The position numbers and the translations under genes are program-made. A model generated the notes under the pieces. That model was given only the letters and a program-made list of their open reading frames with translations, did no database searches and was not told the origin of the DNA. This document shows, piece after piece, positions 1-9,309 of a stretch of DNA of 64,000 bases. The stretch spans positions 1-64,000 of the forward strand of contig JAGWWC010000002.1 in the NCBI GenBank assembly GCA_018970545.1, in the 5' to 3' direction. Position 1 is the first letter of the stretch; the number at the start of each line of letters is the position of its first letter. Origin of the DNA: Betaproteobacteria bacterium (GTDB lineage Bacteria > Pseudomonadota > Gammaproteobacteria > Burkholderiales > Burkholderiaceae_A).

Positions 1-51
1 AATGAATTGAATTTTTAGCCCCGGCCAATCGAAGTCGGGAACGGAGAAAAC

Positions 52-714
52 ATGAGCCTTGGACTGCTCGGTCGCAAGGTTGGCATGACCCGTATTTTTA
101 CGGACGACGGCGAAACAGTGCCGGTGACCGTAATCGACGTGTCAAACAACCGCGTGGCCCAAATCAAATCCGCTGAATCGGATGGCTATTGCGCCGTCCA
201 GCTCGCCTTTGGCAGCAAGCGGGCCCGACGCGTGACCAAACCCCTTGCTGGCCATTTGGCCAAAGCAGGCGCCCAAGGCGCCTCGGTGATGCGGGAGTTC
301 ACGGTGGCTGCTGACCAGCTCTCCAGCCTCAAGCCAGGCGAGGTCATCAATGCCGCCATATTTGAGGCTGGCCAGAAGGTAGATGTCACTGGTGTGACGC
401 AGGGGAAGGGCTTTACCGGCACGATTAAGCGCCACAATTTTTCCTCTAATCGCGCCTCCCACGGCAACTCCCGCTCCCACAATGTTCCTGGCTCGATCGG
501 TATGGCCCAGGACCCGGGTCGAGTCTTTCCGGGCAAGCGGATGTCGGGACACGATGGCGTGCTCAATCGCACCGCCCAGAATCTGGAGATCGCTCGGGTC
601 GATGCTGAGCGATCGTTGCTGCTGGTCAGGGGCGCAGTTCCCGGCTCCAAGGGCGGCAACGTCGTGATTCGCCCGGCCGTTCGTACCCCCGCCAAATCGG
701 CGAAACAGGCGTAA
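52..714 (+). CDS. rplC: 50S ribosomal protein L3
   Basis: L3 binds 23S rRNA early in large-subunit assembly and reaches towards the peptidyl-transferase centre. The 220-residue product begins with the typical LGRKVGMT segment. It carries the long central loop [18 protein letters not shown] near residues 148-164, with a Gln at about 153 where PrmB methylates L3 in enterobacteria. The ATG follows a GGAGA Shine-Dalgarno. Only 51 bases precede it, so rpsJ, the usual upstream gene, lies outside; the TAG at 16-18 could be its stop but this cannot be shown. It is followed by rplD after 12 bases, as expected in an S10 operon. Confidence 0.99.
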   Translation: MSLGLLGRKVGMTRIFTDDGETVPVTVIDVSNNRVAQIKSAESDGYCAVQLAFGSKRARRVTKPLAGHLAKAGAQGASVMREFTVAADQLSSLKPGEVINAAIFEAGQKVDVTGVTQGKGFTGTIKRHNFSSNRASHGNSRSHNVPGSIGMAQDPGRVFPGKRMSGHDGVLNRTAQNLEIARVDAERSLLLVRGAVPGSKGGNVVIRPAVRTPAKSAKQA

Positions 715-726
715 GGGGCTCAGGAC

Positions 727-1347
727 ATGGAACTCAAATTACTCAATGATTCGGGCCAGGCCTCTGGCAGTGTTCAGGCCAACGACACGATTTTTAATCG
801 CGATTTCAATGAGCCCTTGATTCATCAAGTGGTTGTTGCTTACCAGGCCAACGCCCGCAGTGCGAACCGCAAGCAAAAGGGCCGCTCAGAGATCAACAAA
901 TCGACCAAAAAGCCCTGGCGCCAAAAGGGAACTGGTCGCGCCCGCGCAGGCCGCGCCTCCAGCCCGCTGTGGCGGGGCGGCGGCAAGATCTTCCCGAATT
1001 CGCCGGAAGAAAACTTCTCGCACAAGGTCAACAAAAAAATGTACCGGGCGGGGGTACGTTCGATCCTCTCGCAGCTGGCCCGCGAAGGCCGACTTGCAGT
1101 GGTCGACAAGTTCGAAGTCGAGGCCCCGAAGACCAAACTGATCGCTTCGAAACTCAAGCAAATGGGGCTCGAATCGGTGCTGCTCATTACCGATGCGTTC
1201 GATGAAAACCTTCATCTGGCATCGCGCAATCTTCAGAGCATCGCGATTGTGGAGCCGGAGTATGCGGATCCCGTATCGCTGGTGTATTTCGATCGCGTGC
1301 TGATGACACGTGGCGCGTTGGCCAAAGTAGAGGAGATGCTGTCATGA
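727..1347 (+). CDS. rplD: 50S ribosomal protein L4
   Basis: L4 lines the constriction of the nascent-peptide exit tunnel and, in enterobacteria, autoregulates the S10 operon. The 206-residue product has the extended basic loop [19 protein letters not shown] at about residues 61-79, which is the tunnel-facing arm, between two halves of an alpha/beta domain. The start follows AGGAC. The stop overlaps the rplW start in an ATGA, so L23 translation is probably coupled. Whether L4 represses this operon here cannot be judged, because the S10 leader is outside the window. Confidence 0.99.
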   Translation: MELKLLNDSGQASGSVQANDTIFNRDFNEPLIHQVVVAYQANARSANRKQKGRSEINKSTKKPWRQKGTGRARAGRASSPLWRGGGKIFPNSPEENFSHKVNKKMYRAGVRSILSQLAREGRLAVVDKFEVEAPKTKLIASKLKQMGLESVLLITDAFDENLHLASRNLQSIAIVEPEYADPVSLVYFDRVLMTRGALAKVEEMLS

Positions 1348-1643
1348 ATCAAGAGCGTCTCATGAAGGTGCTACTGGCGCCGATTGTGTCGGAGAAAAGC
1401 ACCGCGATCGGTGAGAAAAACAACCAGGTCGCCTTCCGCGTCCTACAGGACGCCACCAAGCCGGAAATCAAAGCCGCAGTGGAGCTCATGTTCAAGGTTC
1501 AGGTGAAGTCCGTCTCGGTGCTCAATGCCAAAGGAAAGGCCAAACGCTTCGGCCGCACCGAAGGCCGCCGCCGAAATGTGCGCAAGGCTTACGTGTCGCT
1601 CGCACCGGGCCAGGAAATTAATTTTGGTGGGGAGGCCGCGTAA
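1344..1643 (+). CDS. rplW: 50S ribosomal protein L23
   Basis: L23 sits beside the tunnel exit and is the docking site for trigger factor and SRP. The 99-residue product shows the [12 protein letters not shown]-terminal motif and the [20 protein letters not shown] basic loop near residues 64-83. The ATG at 1344 overlaps the rplD stop by 4 bases. A second in-frame ATG (1362) could give MKVLLAPIV, but the overlapping ATG fits the tight spacing of the operon better. It is followed by rplB after 2 bases. Confidence 0.98.
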   Translation: MNQERLMKVLLAPIVSEKSTAIGEKNNQVAFRVLQDATKPEIKAAVELMFKVQVKSVSVLNAKGKAKRFGRTEGRRRNVRKAYVSLAPGQEINFGGEAA

Positions 1644-1645
1644 TC

Positions 1646-2476
1646 ATGCCCGTCGTCAAACTCAAACCCACATCGCCTGGCCGCCGCGCAGTTGTCCAGG
1701 TGGTGCACCCCAACCTCTATAAAGGTCGGCCCCATCAGGCCTTGGTCGAGGCTCAGAGTAAAACTGCCGGCCGCAACAATAACGGCCACATCACCAACCG
1801 TCATCGGGGAGGTGGCCATAAGCAGCACTACCGGATCATCGACTTCCGTCGCAATAAAGATGGCATCGCTGCGAAGGTTGAGCGAATCGAGTACGACCCC
1901 AATCGAAGCGCTCATATCGCACTGCTGTGTTACGCCGATGGTGAGCGCCGTTACATCATCGCCCCAAAGGGTGTCGCTGTTGGCCAGAGCCTGATGAGCG
2001 GCGCCGAGGCGCCGATTCGTCCGGGTAATGCACTGCCCCTGAGAAATATTCCGGTCGGATCCACGATCCACTGTATTGAAATGCTGCCTGGCAAAGGCGC
2101 TCAGCTCGCCCGCTCTGCTGGCGGCTCGGCCCAGCTGCTGGCGCGCGAAGGCACTTATGCTCAGGTGCGGCTTCGCTCCGGTGAAATTCGTCGGGTCCAT
2201 ATTGAGTGCCGCGCCACCATCGGTGAGGTCGGCAACGAAGAACACAACCTGCGCCAGTTTGGTAAGGCTGGCGCCATCCGCTGGCGTGGAATACGGCCGA
2301 CGGTCAGGGGCGTCGCGATGAACCCGATTGATCACCCCCACGGTGGTGGTGAGGGCCGCACCGGTGAGGCCCGCGTGCCCGTGAGCCCCTGGGGCACACC
2401 GACCAAGGGCTACAAAACCCGTCGCAACAAGCGCACGACTTCCATGATCGTGACCAGCCGTCACAAGCGCAAATAA
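1646..2476 (+). CDS. rplB: 50S ribosomal protein L2
   Basis: L2 is a core 23S rRNA-binding protein needed for subunit association and peptidyl-transferase activity. The 276-residue product has the [18 protein letters not shown] signature near residues 41-58 and the universally conserved [12 protein letters not shown] segment near the C-terminus, which contains the functionally important histidine. The C-terminus is a basic tail. A long open frame on the opposite strand (1589-2464) is a composition shadow. The gene sits between rplW and rpsS in the usual order. Confidence 0.99.
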   Translation: MPVVKLKPTSPGRRAVVQVVHPNLYKGRPHQALVEAQSKTAGRNNNGHITNRHRGGGHKQHYRIIDFRRNKDGIAAKVERIEYDPNRSAHIALLCYADGERRYIIAPKGVAVGQSLMSGAEAPIRPGNALPLRNIPVGSTIHCIEMLPGKGAQLARSAGGSAQLLAREGTYAQVRLRSGEIRRVHIECRATIGEVGNEEHNLRQFGKAGAIRWRGIRPTVRGVAMNPIDHPHGGGEGRTGEARVPVSPWGTPTKGYKTRRNKRTTSMIVTSRHKRK

Positions 2477-2499
2477 GCGGTAGATAAAGGGAACCTCTC

Positions 2500-2778
<279 letters not shown>

Positions 2779-2790
2779 AGGACAAACGAA

Positions 2791-3126
2791 ATGGCAATTG
2801 AAACCCGCGCAGTCCTCCGAGGTGTTCGCCTCTCCGCCCAGAAGGGTCGGCTGGTGGCCGACATGATTCGGGGCAAGCCCGTCGAGCAGGCGCTGAACAC
2901 CCTCACCTACACGCCAAAAAAAGCGGCTTCCATCGTCAAGAAAGTGTTGGAGTCGGCAATCGCCAACGCCGAGCACAACGATGGTGCTGACATTGATGAG
3001 CTCAAGGTAAAGACCATTACCGTCGAGCAGGGCACCTCACTGCGGCGTTTCGATGCCCGCGCTAAAGGCCGTGGCGTTCGGATTGAAAAACCGAGCTGCC
3101 ACATTTCGATTGTTGTGGGTAGTTAA
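2791..3126 (+). CDS. rplV: 50S ribosomal protein L22
   Basis: L22 forms part of the exit tunnel with L4. The 111-residue product has [19 protein letters not shown] at residues 14-32 and ends in the hairpin region [17 protein letters not shown], the tip and strand that line the tunnel. Length matches the family (about 110). It is placed between rpsS and rpsC as usual. Confidence 0.99.
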   Translation: MAIETRAVLRGVRLSAQKGRLVADMIRGKPVEQALNTLTYTPKKAASIVKKVLESAIANAEHNDGADIDELKVKTITVEQGTSLRRFDARAKGRGVRIEKPSCHISIVVGS

Positions 3127-3156
3127 CTCGGCGGCGAAAAGAATACAAGGAATACT

Positions 3157-3999
3157 ATGGGTCAGAAAATTCATCCCACCGGCTTTCGGCTTGCGGTCTC
3201 CCGTAATTGGGCCTCCCGCTGGTTTGCGAACCATCGCGAGTTTGGCCGCATGCTCAACGAAGACATCAAGGTTCGCGAGTTTCTTCGTGGCCGATTGAAA
3301 TCGGCCGCAGTCGGCCGGGTCCTGATTGAGCGGCCTGCCAAGAATGCCCGTATCACGATTTACAGCGCGCGGCCTGGTGTGGTGATCGGTAAAAAAGGCG
3401 AGGACATCGAGAACCTGAAGACGCAGCTTGCGGGAATGATGGGCGTGCCCGTCCACGTCAATATTGAAGAGATTCGTAAGCCCGAAATTGATGCCCAGCT
3501 GATCGCCGACGGCATTGCTCAGCAGCTGGAAAAGAGGATTATGTTTCGCCGCGCGATGAAGCGCGCGATGCAAAATGCGATGCGTCTTGGTGCTCAGGGC
3601 ATCAAGATCATGAGTTCAGGCCGCTTGAATGGCATCGAGATTGCCCGTACCGAGTGGTATCGCGAAGGCCGTGTGCCGCTCCATACGCTGCGGGCGGATA
3701 TTGATTACGCGACTTCGGAAGCCAAAACCACCTATGGCGTGATTGGCATTAAGGTCTGGGTCTACAAAGGTGACACTCTCGGTCGGGCGGATGCCCCTGT
3801 GGTCGCTGAGCCTGAGGTCAAAGAGCCCCGAGAAGAGCGTAAGCCCCGTCGTGCACCGGCCAAGAAAACCAAGGACGTTGCTGCAAAAGATGCGACTGAG
3901 GCCGCGGGTGCTGCTGCACCCGCTGTCGAGGTCAAGAAACCGCCCGTTAAACGGGTCCGTAAGGCGCCGGCCCCCGCGGCCGAGAAGCCAGCTTCTTAA
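3157..3999 (+). CDS. rpsC: 30S ribosomal protein S3 with long basic tail
   Basis: S3 lies at the mRNA entry tunnel and with S4 and S5 takes part in helicase activity. The N-terminal part ([18 protein letters not shown]) and the type II KH domain with its GKKG loop at residues 78-81 are intact. The protein is 280 residues, against 233 in E. coli. The extra part, from about residue 215, is a low-complexity Lys/Ala/Pro/Glu tail that looks disordered. Such tails occur in betaproteobacterial S3. It is followed by rplP after 15 bases. Confidence 0.99.
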   Translation: MGQKIHPTGFRLAVSRNWASRWFANHREFGRMLNEDIKVREFLRGRLKSAAVGRVLIERPAKNARITIYSARPGVVIGKKGEDIENLKTQLAGMMGVPVHVNIEEIRKPEIDAQLIADGIAQQLEKRIMFRRAMKRAMQNAMRLGAQGIKIMSSGRLNGIEIARTEWYREGRVPLHTLRADIDYATSEAKTTYGVIGIKVWVYKGDTLGRADAPVVAEPEVKEPREERKPRRAPAKKTKDVAAKDATEAAGAAAPAVEVKKPPVKRVRKAPAPAAEKPAS

Positions 4000-4014
4000 T
4001 TTCAAGGCAAAGCC

Positions 4015-4431
4015 ATGCTGCAACCTGCACGTCGTAAGTTTCGTAAAGAGCAAAAAGGCCGCAATACAGGCCTTGCCACCCGTGGCGCCGCAGTTTCCTT
4101 CGGCGAGTACGGCTTGAAGGCAACCGCCCGCGGACGCATCACCGCCCGTCAGATCGAGGCTGCCCGTCGGGCGATGACCCGACATATCAAGCGGGGCGGC
4201 CGGATATGGATTCGAATCTTCCCCGATAAGCCGATTTCCCAAAAACCTGCCGAGGTCCGGATGGGCAACGGAAAGGGCAATCCCGAGTACTACGTGGCGG
4301 AGATTCAGCCCGGCAAAGTGCTCTATGAGATGGATGGGGTGGACGAGGCGCTTGCCCGTGAGGCATTTCGTCTGGCGGCAGCAAAGCTGCCGCTGTCCAC
4401 GACTTTTGTCACCCGTCAGCCCGGCCGATAA
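4015..4431 (+). CDS. rplP: 50S ribosomal protein L16
   Basis: L16 joins late in 50S assembly and helps position A-site tRNA. The 138-residue product begins [19 protein letters not shown] and carries the [20 protein letters not shown] block and [18 protein letters not shown], the region holding the conserved arginine that is hydroxylated in some bacteria. Length is normal (136-138). It is followed by rpmC after 23 bases. Confidence 0.99.
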   Translation: MLQPARRKFRKEQKGRNTGLATRGAAVSFGEYGLKATARGRITARQIEAARRAMTRHIKRGGRIWIRIFPDKPISQKPAEVRMGNGKGNPEYYVAEIQPGKVLYEMDGVDEALAREAFRLAAAKLPLSTTFVTRQPGR

Positions 4432-4454
4432 GCCGGAGAGCGCTGGAGAAAGTT

Positions 4455-4646
4455 ATGAATGCCACCGAACTAAGAACCAAGGACGACGCAGCCCTGGCCA
4501 AAGAACTGGAAGAGTTGCTGCGTGCCCATTTCAACCTGCGGATGCAGCATGCCACCCAGCAGCTGGCCAATACCGCTCAGCTCACCGCTGTGCGTCGTGA
4601 CATCGCGCGGGTGAAGACCCTGATCCGTGAAAGGAAGGCCGCATGA
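4455..4646 (+). CDS. rpmC: 50S ribosomal protein L29
   Basis: L29 is a small two-helix protein near the tunnel exit. The 63-residue product ([20 protein letters not shown] at the start, [13 protein letters not shown] at the end) matches the family along its whole length. It begins 8 bases after GGAGAA and overlaps rpsQ by 4 bases (ATGA), indicating coupled translation. Confidence 0.98.
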   Translation: MNATELRTKDDAALAKELEELLRAHFNLRMQHATQQLANTAQLTAVRRDIARVKTLIRERKAA

Positions 4647-4918
4647 GCCCCGCCAACGACAAGGCAGTACCCAAGCGGACCCTGGTGGGCCGCGTGGTCA
4701 GCGACAAGATGAACAAAACTGTGACGGTGCTGGTCGAGCGCCGGGTTCAGCACCCTTTGTATGGCAAGTTCGTCGCGAAATCCAAGAAATACCATGCCCA
4801 CTCTGCTGAAGGCGGCCTCAAGGTGGGCGATGTTGTAGAGATTTCTGAGACTCGACCGATTTCGAAAACGAAGTCTTGGGCGGTGGTGCGACGAATTTCT
4901 GAGGCGATCGTGATTTGA
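4643..4918 (+). CDS. rpsQ: 30S ribosomal protein S17
   Basis: S17 is a primary 16S rRNA-binding protein with an OB fold. The 91-residue product contains [20 protein letters not shown] and [18 protein letters not shown], the family core, ending with [11 protein letters not shown]. It overlaps rpmC by 4 bases. It is the last gene before the only wide gap in the ribosomal cluster, so it may be the last gene of the S10 transcript proper. Confidence 0.99.
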   Translation: MSPANDKAVPKRTLVGRVVSDKMNKTVTVLVERRVQHPLYGKFVAKSKKYHAHSAEGGLKVGDVVEISETRPISKTKSWAVVRRISEAIVI

Positions 4919-4940
4919 TGAGCCGCTTGGCGGGCTCGAG

Positions 4941-4970
4941 TTGCCCAATGCTCAGATAATCCGTTAAAAT
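4941..4970 (+). promoter_or_regulatory. Candidate spc-operon promoter
   Basis: In the 211-base gap between rpsQ and rplN, TTGCCC (4941-4946) lies 18 bases before TAAAAT (4965-4970). This matches the sigma70 -35 at 4 of 6 and -10 at 5 of 6 positions. Transcription would start near 4977 and give a leader of about 150 bases before rplN. No other gap of this size occurs between ribosomal genes here. Start-site mapping is lacking, so this is inferred from sequence. Confidence 0.5.
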
Positions 4971-5016
4971 CGAGGGCTTTTCGCAGTAAAGCGTCAACGT
5001 TGTTGCAGTGAGGTGG

Positions 5017-5055
5017 GGCTGGTCGGGTTATCCGGTCGGCCTTGTGTGTCAACCC
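5017..5055 (+). promoter_or_regulatory. Structured leader upstream of rplN
   Basis: A 10-bp stem pairs GGCTGGTCGG (5017-5026) with CCGGTCGGCC (5032-5041), including three G-T pairs, around a 5-base loop. The GGGTT at 5025-5029 can instead pair with AACCC at 5051-5055, and the two pairings exclude each other. A further small hairpin (CCCA/TGGG) lies near 5090-5100. The position in the leader of a ribosomal-protein operon suggests feedback control, but no known r-protein binding site was recognised. Confidence 0.35.
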
Positions 5056-5129
5056 GAATGCGGGACCAAAACTGATCGCCGTGTGCCCAGCAATGGGCAA
5101 GAGGGTGATGAAGTTGGGAAGAGAAAATC

Positions 5130-5498
5130 ATGATTCAGATGCAATCGCGTCTGGACGTCGCCGATAACACCGGTGCGCGTTCAGTCATGTGTATCAAGGT
5201 CCTTGGTGGATCAAAGCGTCGCTATGCCGGCGTCGGCGATGTCATCAAGGTGAGCATTAAAGACGCGGCCCCCCGTGGCCGGGTCAAAAAAGGCGAGATC
5301 TACAACGCCGTGGTGGTCCGCACCGCGAAGGGTGTCCGCCGCCCGGATGGCTCATTGATCAAGTTTGATGGCAACGCAGCGGTGCTTCTGAATGCCAAGC
5401 TCGAGCCGATCGGCACCCGAATTTTCGGGCCCGTGACCCGCGAGTTGCGCACTGAGCGCTTTATGAAGATCGTTTCGCTCGCTCCTGAGGTGATCTGA
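5130..5498 (+). CDS. rplN: 50S ribosomal protein L14
   Basis: L14 is at the subunit interface and makes an intersubunit bridge. The 122-residue product has [20 protein letters not shown] at the start, the [13 protein letters not shown] loop and the [14 protein letters not shown]-terminal block. It is preceded by GGGAAGAG 6-13 bases upstream. It is the first gene of the spc group here, separated from rpsQ by a promoter-bearing gap and followed by rplX after 1 base. Confidence 0.99.
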   Translation: MIQMQSRLDVADNTGARSVMCIKVLGGSKRRYAGVGDVIKVSIKDAAPRGRVKKGEIYNAVVVRTAKGVRRPDGSLIKFDGNAAVLLNAKLEPIGTRIFGPVTRELRTERFMKIVSLAPEVI

Positions 5499-5499
5499 T

Positions 5500-5826
5500 A
5501 TGGAAAAACTTCGAAAAGGCGATGAGGTCATCGTCTTGACCGGCAAGGACAAAGGCAAACGGGGCGTGGTGTCGCGTCGCGTGGGCCCTGAACATCTCTT
5601 GGTCGAGGGCGTCAATGTCGTCAAGAAACATGTCCGCCCCAACCCGATGAAAAACACAACAGGCGGCATTGAATCGAAAGCGATGCCGATTAACCAATCG
5701 AACGTGGCCATCTTCAACCCGGCCACGCAAAAGGCGGATCGCGTGGGCGTGAAGACCGAGGGCAAGAAAAAAGTCCGCGTCTTTCGCTCCAACGGCGAGG
5801 CGCTCCCGAATCCCAACGTGGCGTAA
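5500..5826 (+). CDS. rplX: 50S ribosomal protein L24
   Basis: L24 is an assembly initiator that binds 23S rRNA near the tunnel exit. The 108-residue product opens with a KOW motif ([20 protein letters not shown], residues 3-22) and has [12 protein letters not shown] and a C-terminal [13 protein letters not shown]. Length is typical (102-110). It starts immediately after the rplN stop. Confidence 0.98.
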   Translation: MEKLRKGDEVIVLTGKDKGKRGVVSRRVGPEHLLVEGVNVVKKHVRPNPMKNTTGGIESKAMPINQSNVAIFNPATQKADRVGVKTEGKKKVRVFRSNGEALPNPNVA

Positions 5827-5841
5827 CGCAAAGGAAACATC

Positions 5842-6381
5842 ATGGCGCGTTTGCAAGCACATTACCGGGAAAAAATAGTTCCAGAGCTCAAGTCAAAGTT
5901 TGGCTACAAGAGCGTGATGGAAGTGCCCCGGCTGACCAAGATCACCCTGAATATGGGCCTGTCCGAGGCTGTCGCCGATAAGAAAATTATCGAGCACGCG
6001 GTGGGCGATATGACAAAGATCGCCGGCCAAAAGCCGGTTGTCACCAAGGCCCGTAAGGCGATCGCCGGATTCAAAATTCGCGAGGGCTATCCGATCGGCT
6101 GCATGGTCACGCTGCGCGGATCCCGGATGTATGAATTTCTTGACCGTTTCATCACGATCGCACTGCCCCGTGTCCGGGATTTCCGCGGCATTTCGGGCAA
6201 GGCATTCGATGGCCGCGGCAACTACAACATCGGCGTGAAAGAGCAGATCATCTTCCCCGAGATTGAGTACGACAAAATCGACACCCTGCGTGGGCTGAAT
6301 ATCAGTATCACCACCACGGCAAAGACCGACGAAGAAGCAAAGGCACTGCTGACCGCCTTCCGCTTTCCTTTCCGCAACTAA
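5842..6381 (+). CDS. rplE: 50S ribosomal protein L5
   Basis: L5 binds 5S rRNA and contacts P-site tRNA and S13. The 179-residue product contains [20 protein letters not shown], the [19 protein letters not shown] block and the [20 protein letters not shown]-terminus, all family hallmarks. GGAAAC 7 bases upstream supports the ATG. It is followed by rpsN after 25 bases. Confidence 0.99.
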   Translation: MARLQAHYREKIVPELKSKFGYKSVMEVPRLTKITLNMGLSEAVADKKIIEHAVGDMTKIAGQKPVVTKARKAIAGFKIREGYPIGCMVTLRGSRMYEFLDRFITIALPRVRDFRGISGKAFDGRGNYNIGVKEQIIFPEIEYDKIDTLRGLNISITTTAKTDEEAKALLTAFRFPFRN

Positions 6382-6406
6382 TTCACGGATCCTTGAGGAC
6401 AATCTC

Positions 6407-6712
6407 ATGGCAAAGCTGTCATTAATCAATCGCGAGAAAAAACGCGAGATGCTGGTTAAGAAATACGCGGCGAAGCGCGCAGCGCTTCACACCGTTATTG
6501 CAGACCAGTCTAAATCCGAAGAAGAGCGCTACGAGGCGCGGCTGGCGTTGCAGAAACTGCCCCGCAATTCGAACCCCACGCGCCTTCGTAACCGTTGTGA
6601 GCTGACGGGCCGTCCGCGCGGCACGTTCCGAATGTTTGGGCTCGGCCGGGCCAAGATCCGCGAAATTGCTTTCCGCGGTGAAGTCCCCGGCCTGACCAAG
6701 GCCAGCTGGTAA
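6407..6712 (+). CDS. rpsN: 30S ribosomal protein S14, zinc-free type
   Basis: S14 is in the 30S head. The 101-residue product carries [20 protein letters not shown] and ends KASW. It is the long form without CxxC pairs, so it does not bind zinc, unlike L36 in this same cluster, which keeps its zinc ligands. GAGGA precedes the start. Confidence 0.99.
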   Translation: MAKLSLINREKKREMLVKKYAAKRAALHTVIADQSKSEEERYEARLALQKLPRNSNPTRLRNRCELTGRPRGTFRMFGLGRAKIREIAFRGEVPGLTKASW

Positions 6713-6726
6713 GAAGGGAATCCGAT

Positions 6727-7122
6727 ATGAGCATGAGTGATCCCATTGCCGACATGTTTACCCGCATTCGCAATGCCCAGCGGGTGGAGAAGCCCTCTGT
6801 GGCGATGCCGGCATCGAAGTTAAAAATCGCAATCGCGACCCTGCTGAAGGACGAAGGCTACATTGAGCATTTCAATGTCCATCAGTCCGGCGCCAAATCT
6901 GATCTGGAGATCGGCCTGAAGTATCACGCCGGCCGCCCAGTGATTGAGCGTATCGAGCGAGTCAGTCGCCCCGGCCTGCGCATTTATAAGAATCGCCACC
7001 AGCTGCCCACCGTCATGAATGGCCTGGGTGTAGCGATTGTTTCCACGCCCAAGGGCCTGATGACCGATCGCAAAGCCCGTGCAACTGGGTTGGGCGGTGA
7101 AGTCATCGGCATTGTTGCGTAA
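6727..7122 (+). CDS. rpsH: 30S ribosomal protein S8
   Basis: S8 binds helix 21 of 16S rRNA; in E. coli it also represses the spc operon by binding in the rplE region. The 131-residue product has [14 protein letters not shown] near the start, [11 protein letters not shown] in the middle and [20 protein letters not shown] at the end. A second ATG 6 bases downstream is an alternative start. It is followed by rplF after 11 bases. Confidence 0.99.
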   Translation: MSMSDPIADMFTRIRNAQRVEKPSVAMPASKLKIAIATLLKDEGYIEHFNVHQSGAKSDLEIGLKYHAGRPVIERIERVSRPGLRIYKNRHQLPTVMNGLGVAIVSTPKGLMTDRKARATGLGGEVIGIVA

Positions 7123-7133
7123 GGGGAATCAAC

Positions 7134-7667
7134 ATGTCACGTATTGCGAAATACCCAGTTGCCCTGCCCTCGGGAACCGAGGCCATCATCTCGGCGGATG
7201 CCATCACGGTCAAAGGTCCTCTCGGCTCGCTGACTCAGGCCCTAAAGGGCGAGGTCGACGTCAAACTCGACAGCGGCACCATCACCTTTGCTGCGAAAGA
7301 CAGTTCGCGCCATGCCAAAGCAATGAGTGGCACGGTGCGCGCCTTGGTGGCCAACATGGTCCAGGGCGTATCGAAGGGCTTTGAGCGCAAGCTTAGCCTT
7401 GTTGGTGTGGGCTATCGCGCCCAGGCCCAAGGCGATGCGTTGAATCTTTCTCTGGGCTTTTCTCACCCCGTAGTTCACAAAATGCCGAAAGGCATCAAGG
7501 CGGAGACGCCGACCCAGACTGACATCGTGATCAAGGGCATTGACCGACAGCAGGTAGGCCAGGTGGCAGCCGAAGTCCGCGCCTATCGTCCGCCCGAGCC
7601 CTACAAAGGCAAAGGCGTTCGGTATGTGGACGAGGTGGTGGTCATCAAAGAGACCAAGAAAAAATAA
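7134..7667 (+). CDS. rplF: 50S ribosomal protein L6
   Basis: L6 lies near the sarcin-ricin loop where translation factors bind. The 177-residue product has two tandem repeats of the L6 fold, with [10 protein letters not shown] in the first and the family signature [16 protein letters not shown] near the C-terminus. The length is the family norm. It starts after a GGGGAA Shine-Dalgarno. Confidence 0.99.
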   Translation: MSRIAKYPVALPSGTEAIISADAITVKGPLGSLTQALKGEVDVKLDSGTITFAAKDSSRHAKAMSGTVRALVANMVQGVSKGFERKLSLVGVGYRAQAQGDALNLSLGFSHPVVHKMPKGIKAETPTQTDIVIKGIDRQQVGQVAAEVRAYRPPEPYKGKGVRYVDEVVVIKETKKK

Positions 7668-7703
7668 ATCGTCTCAAGACAAGAGCAGATCAGGAATTCG
7701 ATC

Positions 7704-8060
7704 ATGGATAAAAAACAAAGCAGACTCCGTCGTGCACGTCAGACCCGCCTCAAGATTGCGCAGCTGCGGGTCAATCGTCTGGCAGTGCATCGGACCAATA
7801 CCCACATCTACGCCAGCATCATCGATGCATCGGGCTCCAAGATTCTGGTGTTCGCCTCAAGCCTCGAGCCGGAGCTGCGTAAAACCCTGGCCGGCAAGGG
7901 CAGCAATATCGCGGCAGCAACAGCAGTTGGCAAGCGCGTTGCCGAAAAAGCCAAGGCCGCTGGCATTACCAGTGTTGCGTTCGATCGCTCAGGCTTTAAA
8001 TACCACGGCCGCGTGAAGGCCTTAGCCGATGCCGCCCGCGAAGGCGGACTGCAGTTCTGA
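7704..8060 (+). CDS. rplR: 50S ribosomal protein L18
   Basis: L18 brings 5S rRNA into the 50S subunit with L5. The 118-residue product has the basic N-terminus [20 protein letters not shown] and the C-terminal [20 protein letters not shown] block that defines the family. The 36 bases between rplF and this gene contain no obvious signal other than a weak Shine-Dalgarno (AGGAA). Confidence 0.99.
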   Translation: MDKKQSRLRRARQTRLKIAQLRVNRLAVHRTNTHIYASIIDASGSKILVFASSLEPELRKTLAGKGSNIAAATAVGKRVAEKAKAAGITSVAFDRSGFKYHGRVKALADAAREGGLQF

Positions 8061-8088
8061 TCTCGCAACGATAACTCGGAGCTTTCTA

Positions 8089-8607
8089 ATGGCAAAGATG
8101 CAAGCAAAAGTGACCACCGAAGACCGTGATGACGGAATGCGCGAGAAGATGATCTCCGTGAACCGTGTCACCAAGGTCGTGAAGGGTGGCCGTATTCTTG
8201 GATTCGCCGCGCTGACGGTAGTGGGCGATGGCGATGGCCGCATTGGCATGGGCAAGGGCAAGTCCCGTGAGGTGCCGGTCGCGGTCCAAAAGGCGATGGA
8301 TGAGGCCCGCCGTAAGATGATCAAGATCCCCTTAAAAGGGGGCACCTTTCATCACAGCGTGACTGGCAAGCATGGCGCTTCGACTGTGATGATTTCACCC
8401 GCACAAAAAGGTACCGGCATCATTGCGGGCGGTCCGATGCGGGCCATCTTCGAAGTGCTCGGCGTGACCGACGTGGTTGCCAAGAGCCTCGGCTCTACCA
8501 ACCCTTACAACATGGTGCGTGCGACCTTAAATGGCCTGCGCCATATGCAGACGCCTGCCGAGATCGCCAACAAGCGCGGCCTGTCGGTCGAGCAGATGCT
8601 GAACTGA
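8089..8607 (+). CDS. rpsE: 30S ribosomal protein S5
   Basis: S5 is part of the mRNA entry site and of decoding-fidelity control. The start at 8089 ([16 protein letters not shown]) is chosen because CGGAG lies 7 bases before it. An in-frame ATG at 8029 would add 20 residues unlike S5 and lie inside rplR. The 172-residue product carries [17 protein letters not shown], the double-stranded RNA-binding part, and [20 protein letters not shown]. Confidence 0.98.
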   Translation: MAKMQAKVTTEDRDDGMREKMISVNRVTKVVKGGRILGFAALTVVGDGDGRIGMGKGKSREVPVAVQKAMDEARRKMIKIPLKGGTFHHSVTGKHGASTVMISPAQKGTGIIAGGPMRAIFEVLGVTDVVAKSLGSTNPYNMVRATLNGLRHMQTPAEIANKRGLSVEQMLN

Positions 8608-8620
8608 CCGGAGCGCATTT

Positions 8621-8800
8621 ATGGAAAAGAAAACCCTCAAGGTGACGCTGGTCAAAAGCCCGATTGGCACGCGCGAGTCCCATCGCGCGACAGTCCTCGG
8701 CCTTGGCCTAAAAAAGCTTCATCAGAGCCGCACGCTGGAAGACACACCGGCGGTGCGCGGCATGATCAACAAAGTCTCTTACCTCGTGCGGGTGGAGTAA
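8621..8800 (+). CDS. rpmD: 50S ribosomal protein L30
   Basis: This gene encodes 59 residues beginning [18 protein letters not shown] and containing [20 protein letters not shown], the conserved middle of bacterial L30, and ending YLVRVE. GGAG stands 7 bases before the ATG. It fits exactly between rpsE and rplO, its standard place in the spc operon. L30 is present in proteobacteria but missing from some other phyla. Confidence 0.98.
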   Translation: MEKKTLKVTLVKSPIGTRESHRATVLGLGLKKLHQSRTLEDTPAVRGMINKVSYLVRVE

Positions 8801-8804
8801 CGCC

Positions 8805-9284
8805 ATGACTGAACAGAACAAAGATTCGATGCGCTTAAATACCATCGCTCCTGCCGAGGGTTCGAAGCATCCCAAGCGCCGTGTAGGCCGCGGCATTGGC
8901 TCTGGCCTCGGCAAGACAGCAGGCCGTGGACATAAGGGCCAAAAATCACGCTCCGGCGGTTTTCATAAAGTGGGCTTTGAGGGAGGCCAGATGCCTTTGC
9001 ATCGCCGTCTGCCCAAGCGCGGGTTCAAGGCCCCATTTGCCCGGTTTAATGCCGAAGTTCGGCTTTCTGATTTACAGGCCTTGCCGATTGATGAGATTGA
9101 TCTTTTGGCGCTCAAGCAGGCCGGCGTAGTGGCTGAGCTCACGCGATCTGCCAAGGTCATCAAATCAGGTGAGTTGTCTCGCAAAGTGACCCTCCGCGGT
9201 TTGGGCGTTACCGCCGGTGCGAAGGCAGCCATTGAGGCAGCCGGCGGCACCGTCATTGTAGAGGCAGTGGCTGCCGCGAAGTAA
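8805..9284 (+). CDS. rplO: 50S ribosomal protein L15
   Basis: L15 is a late-assembling 50S protein. The 159-residue product has the Gly/Arg/Lys-rich N-terminal arm ([20 protein letters not shown], about residues 22-41), then [20 protein letters not shown] and a C-terminal globular part with [14 protein letters not shown]. It begins 4 bases after rpmD. The in-frame ATG at 8829 (MRLNTIAP) is an alternative start and closer to E. coli L15. Confidence 0.98.
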   Translation: MTEQNKDSMRLNTIAPAEGSKHPKRRVGRGIGSGLGKTAGRGHKGQKSRSGGFHKVGFEGGQMPLHRRLPKRGFKAPFARFNAEVRLSDLQALPIDEIDLLALKQAGVVAELTRSAKVIKSGELSRKVTLRGLGVTAGAKAAIEAAGGTVIVEAVAAAK

Positions 9285-9309
9285 TCGCGACAGCACCGCG
9301 TATCCCGCC

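Noticed and set aside
1-18. Possible 3' end of rpsJ (N-E-L-N-F-stop)
   Set aside because: Too few codons remain to distinguish a gene end from chance, although rpsJ is expected here.
1589-2464. 291-codon open frame antisense to rplB, and similar long antisense frames in the ribosomal cluster (142-552, 186-695, 3616-4242, 5893-6429)
   Set aside because: They lie opposite strongly supported ribosomal genes, show no recognisable motif, and are expected from codon-position bias in GC-rich DNA.
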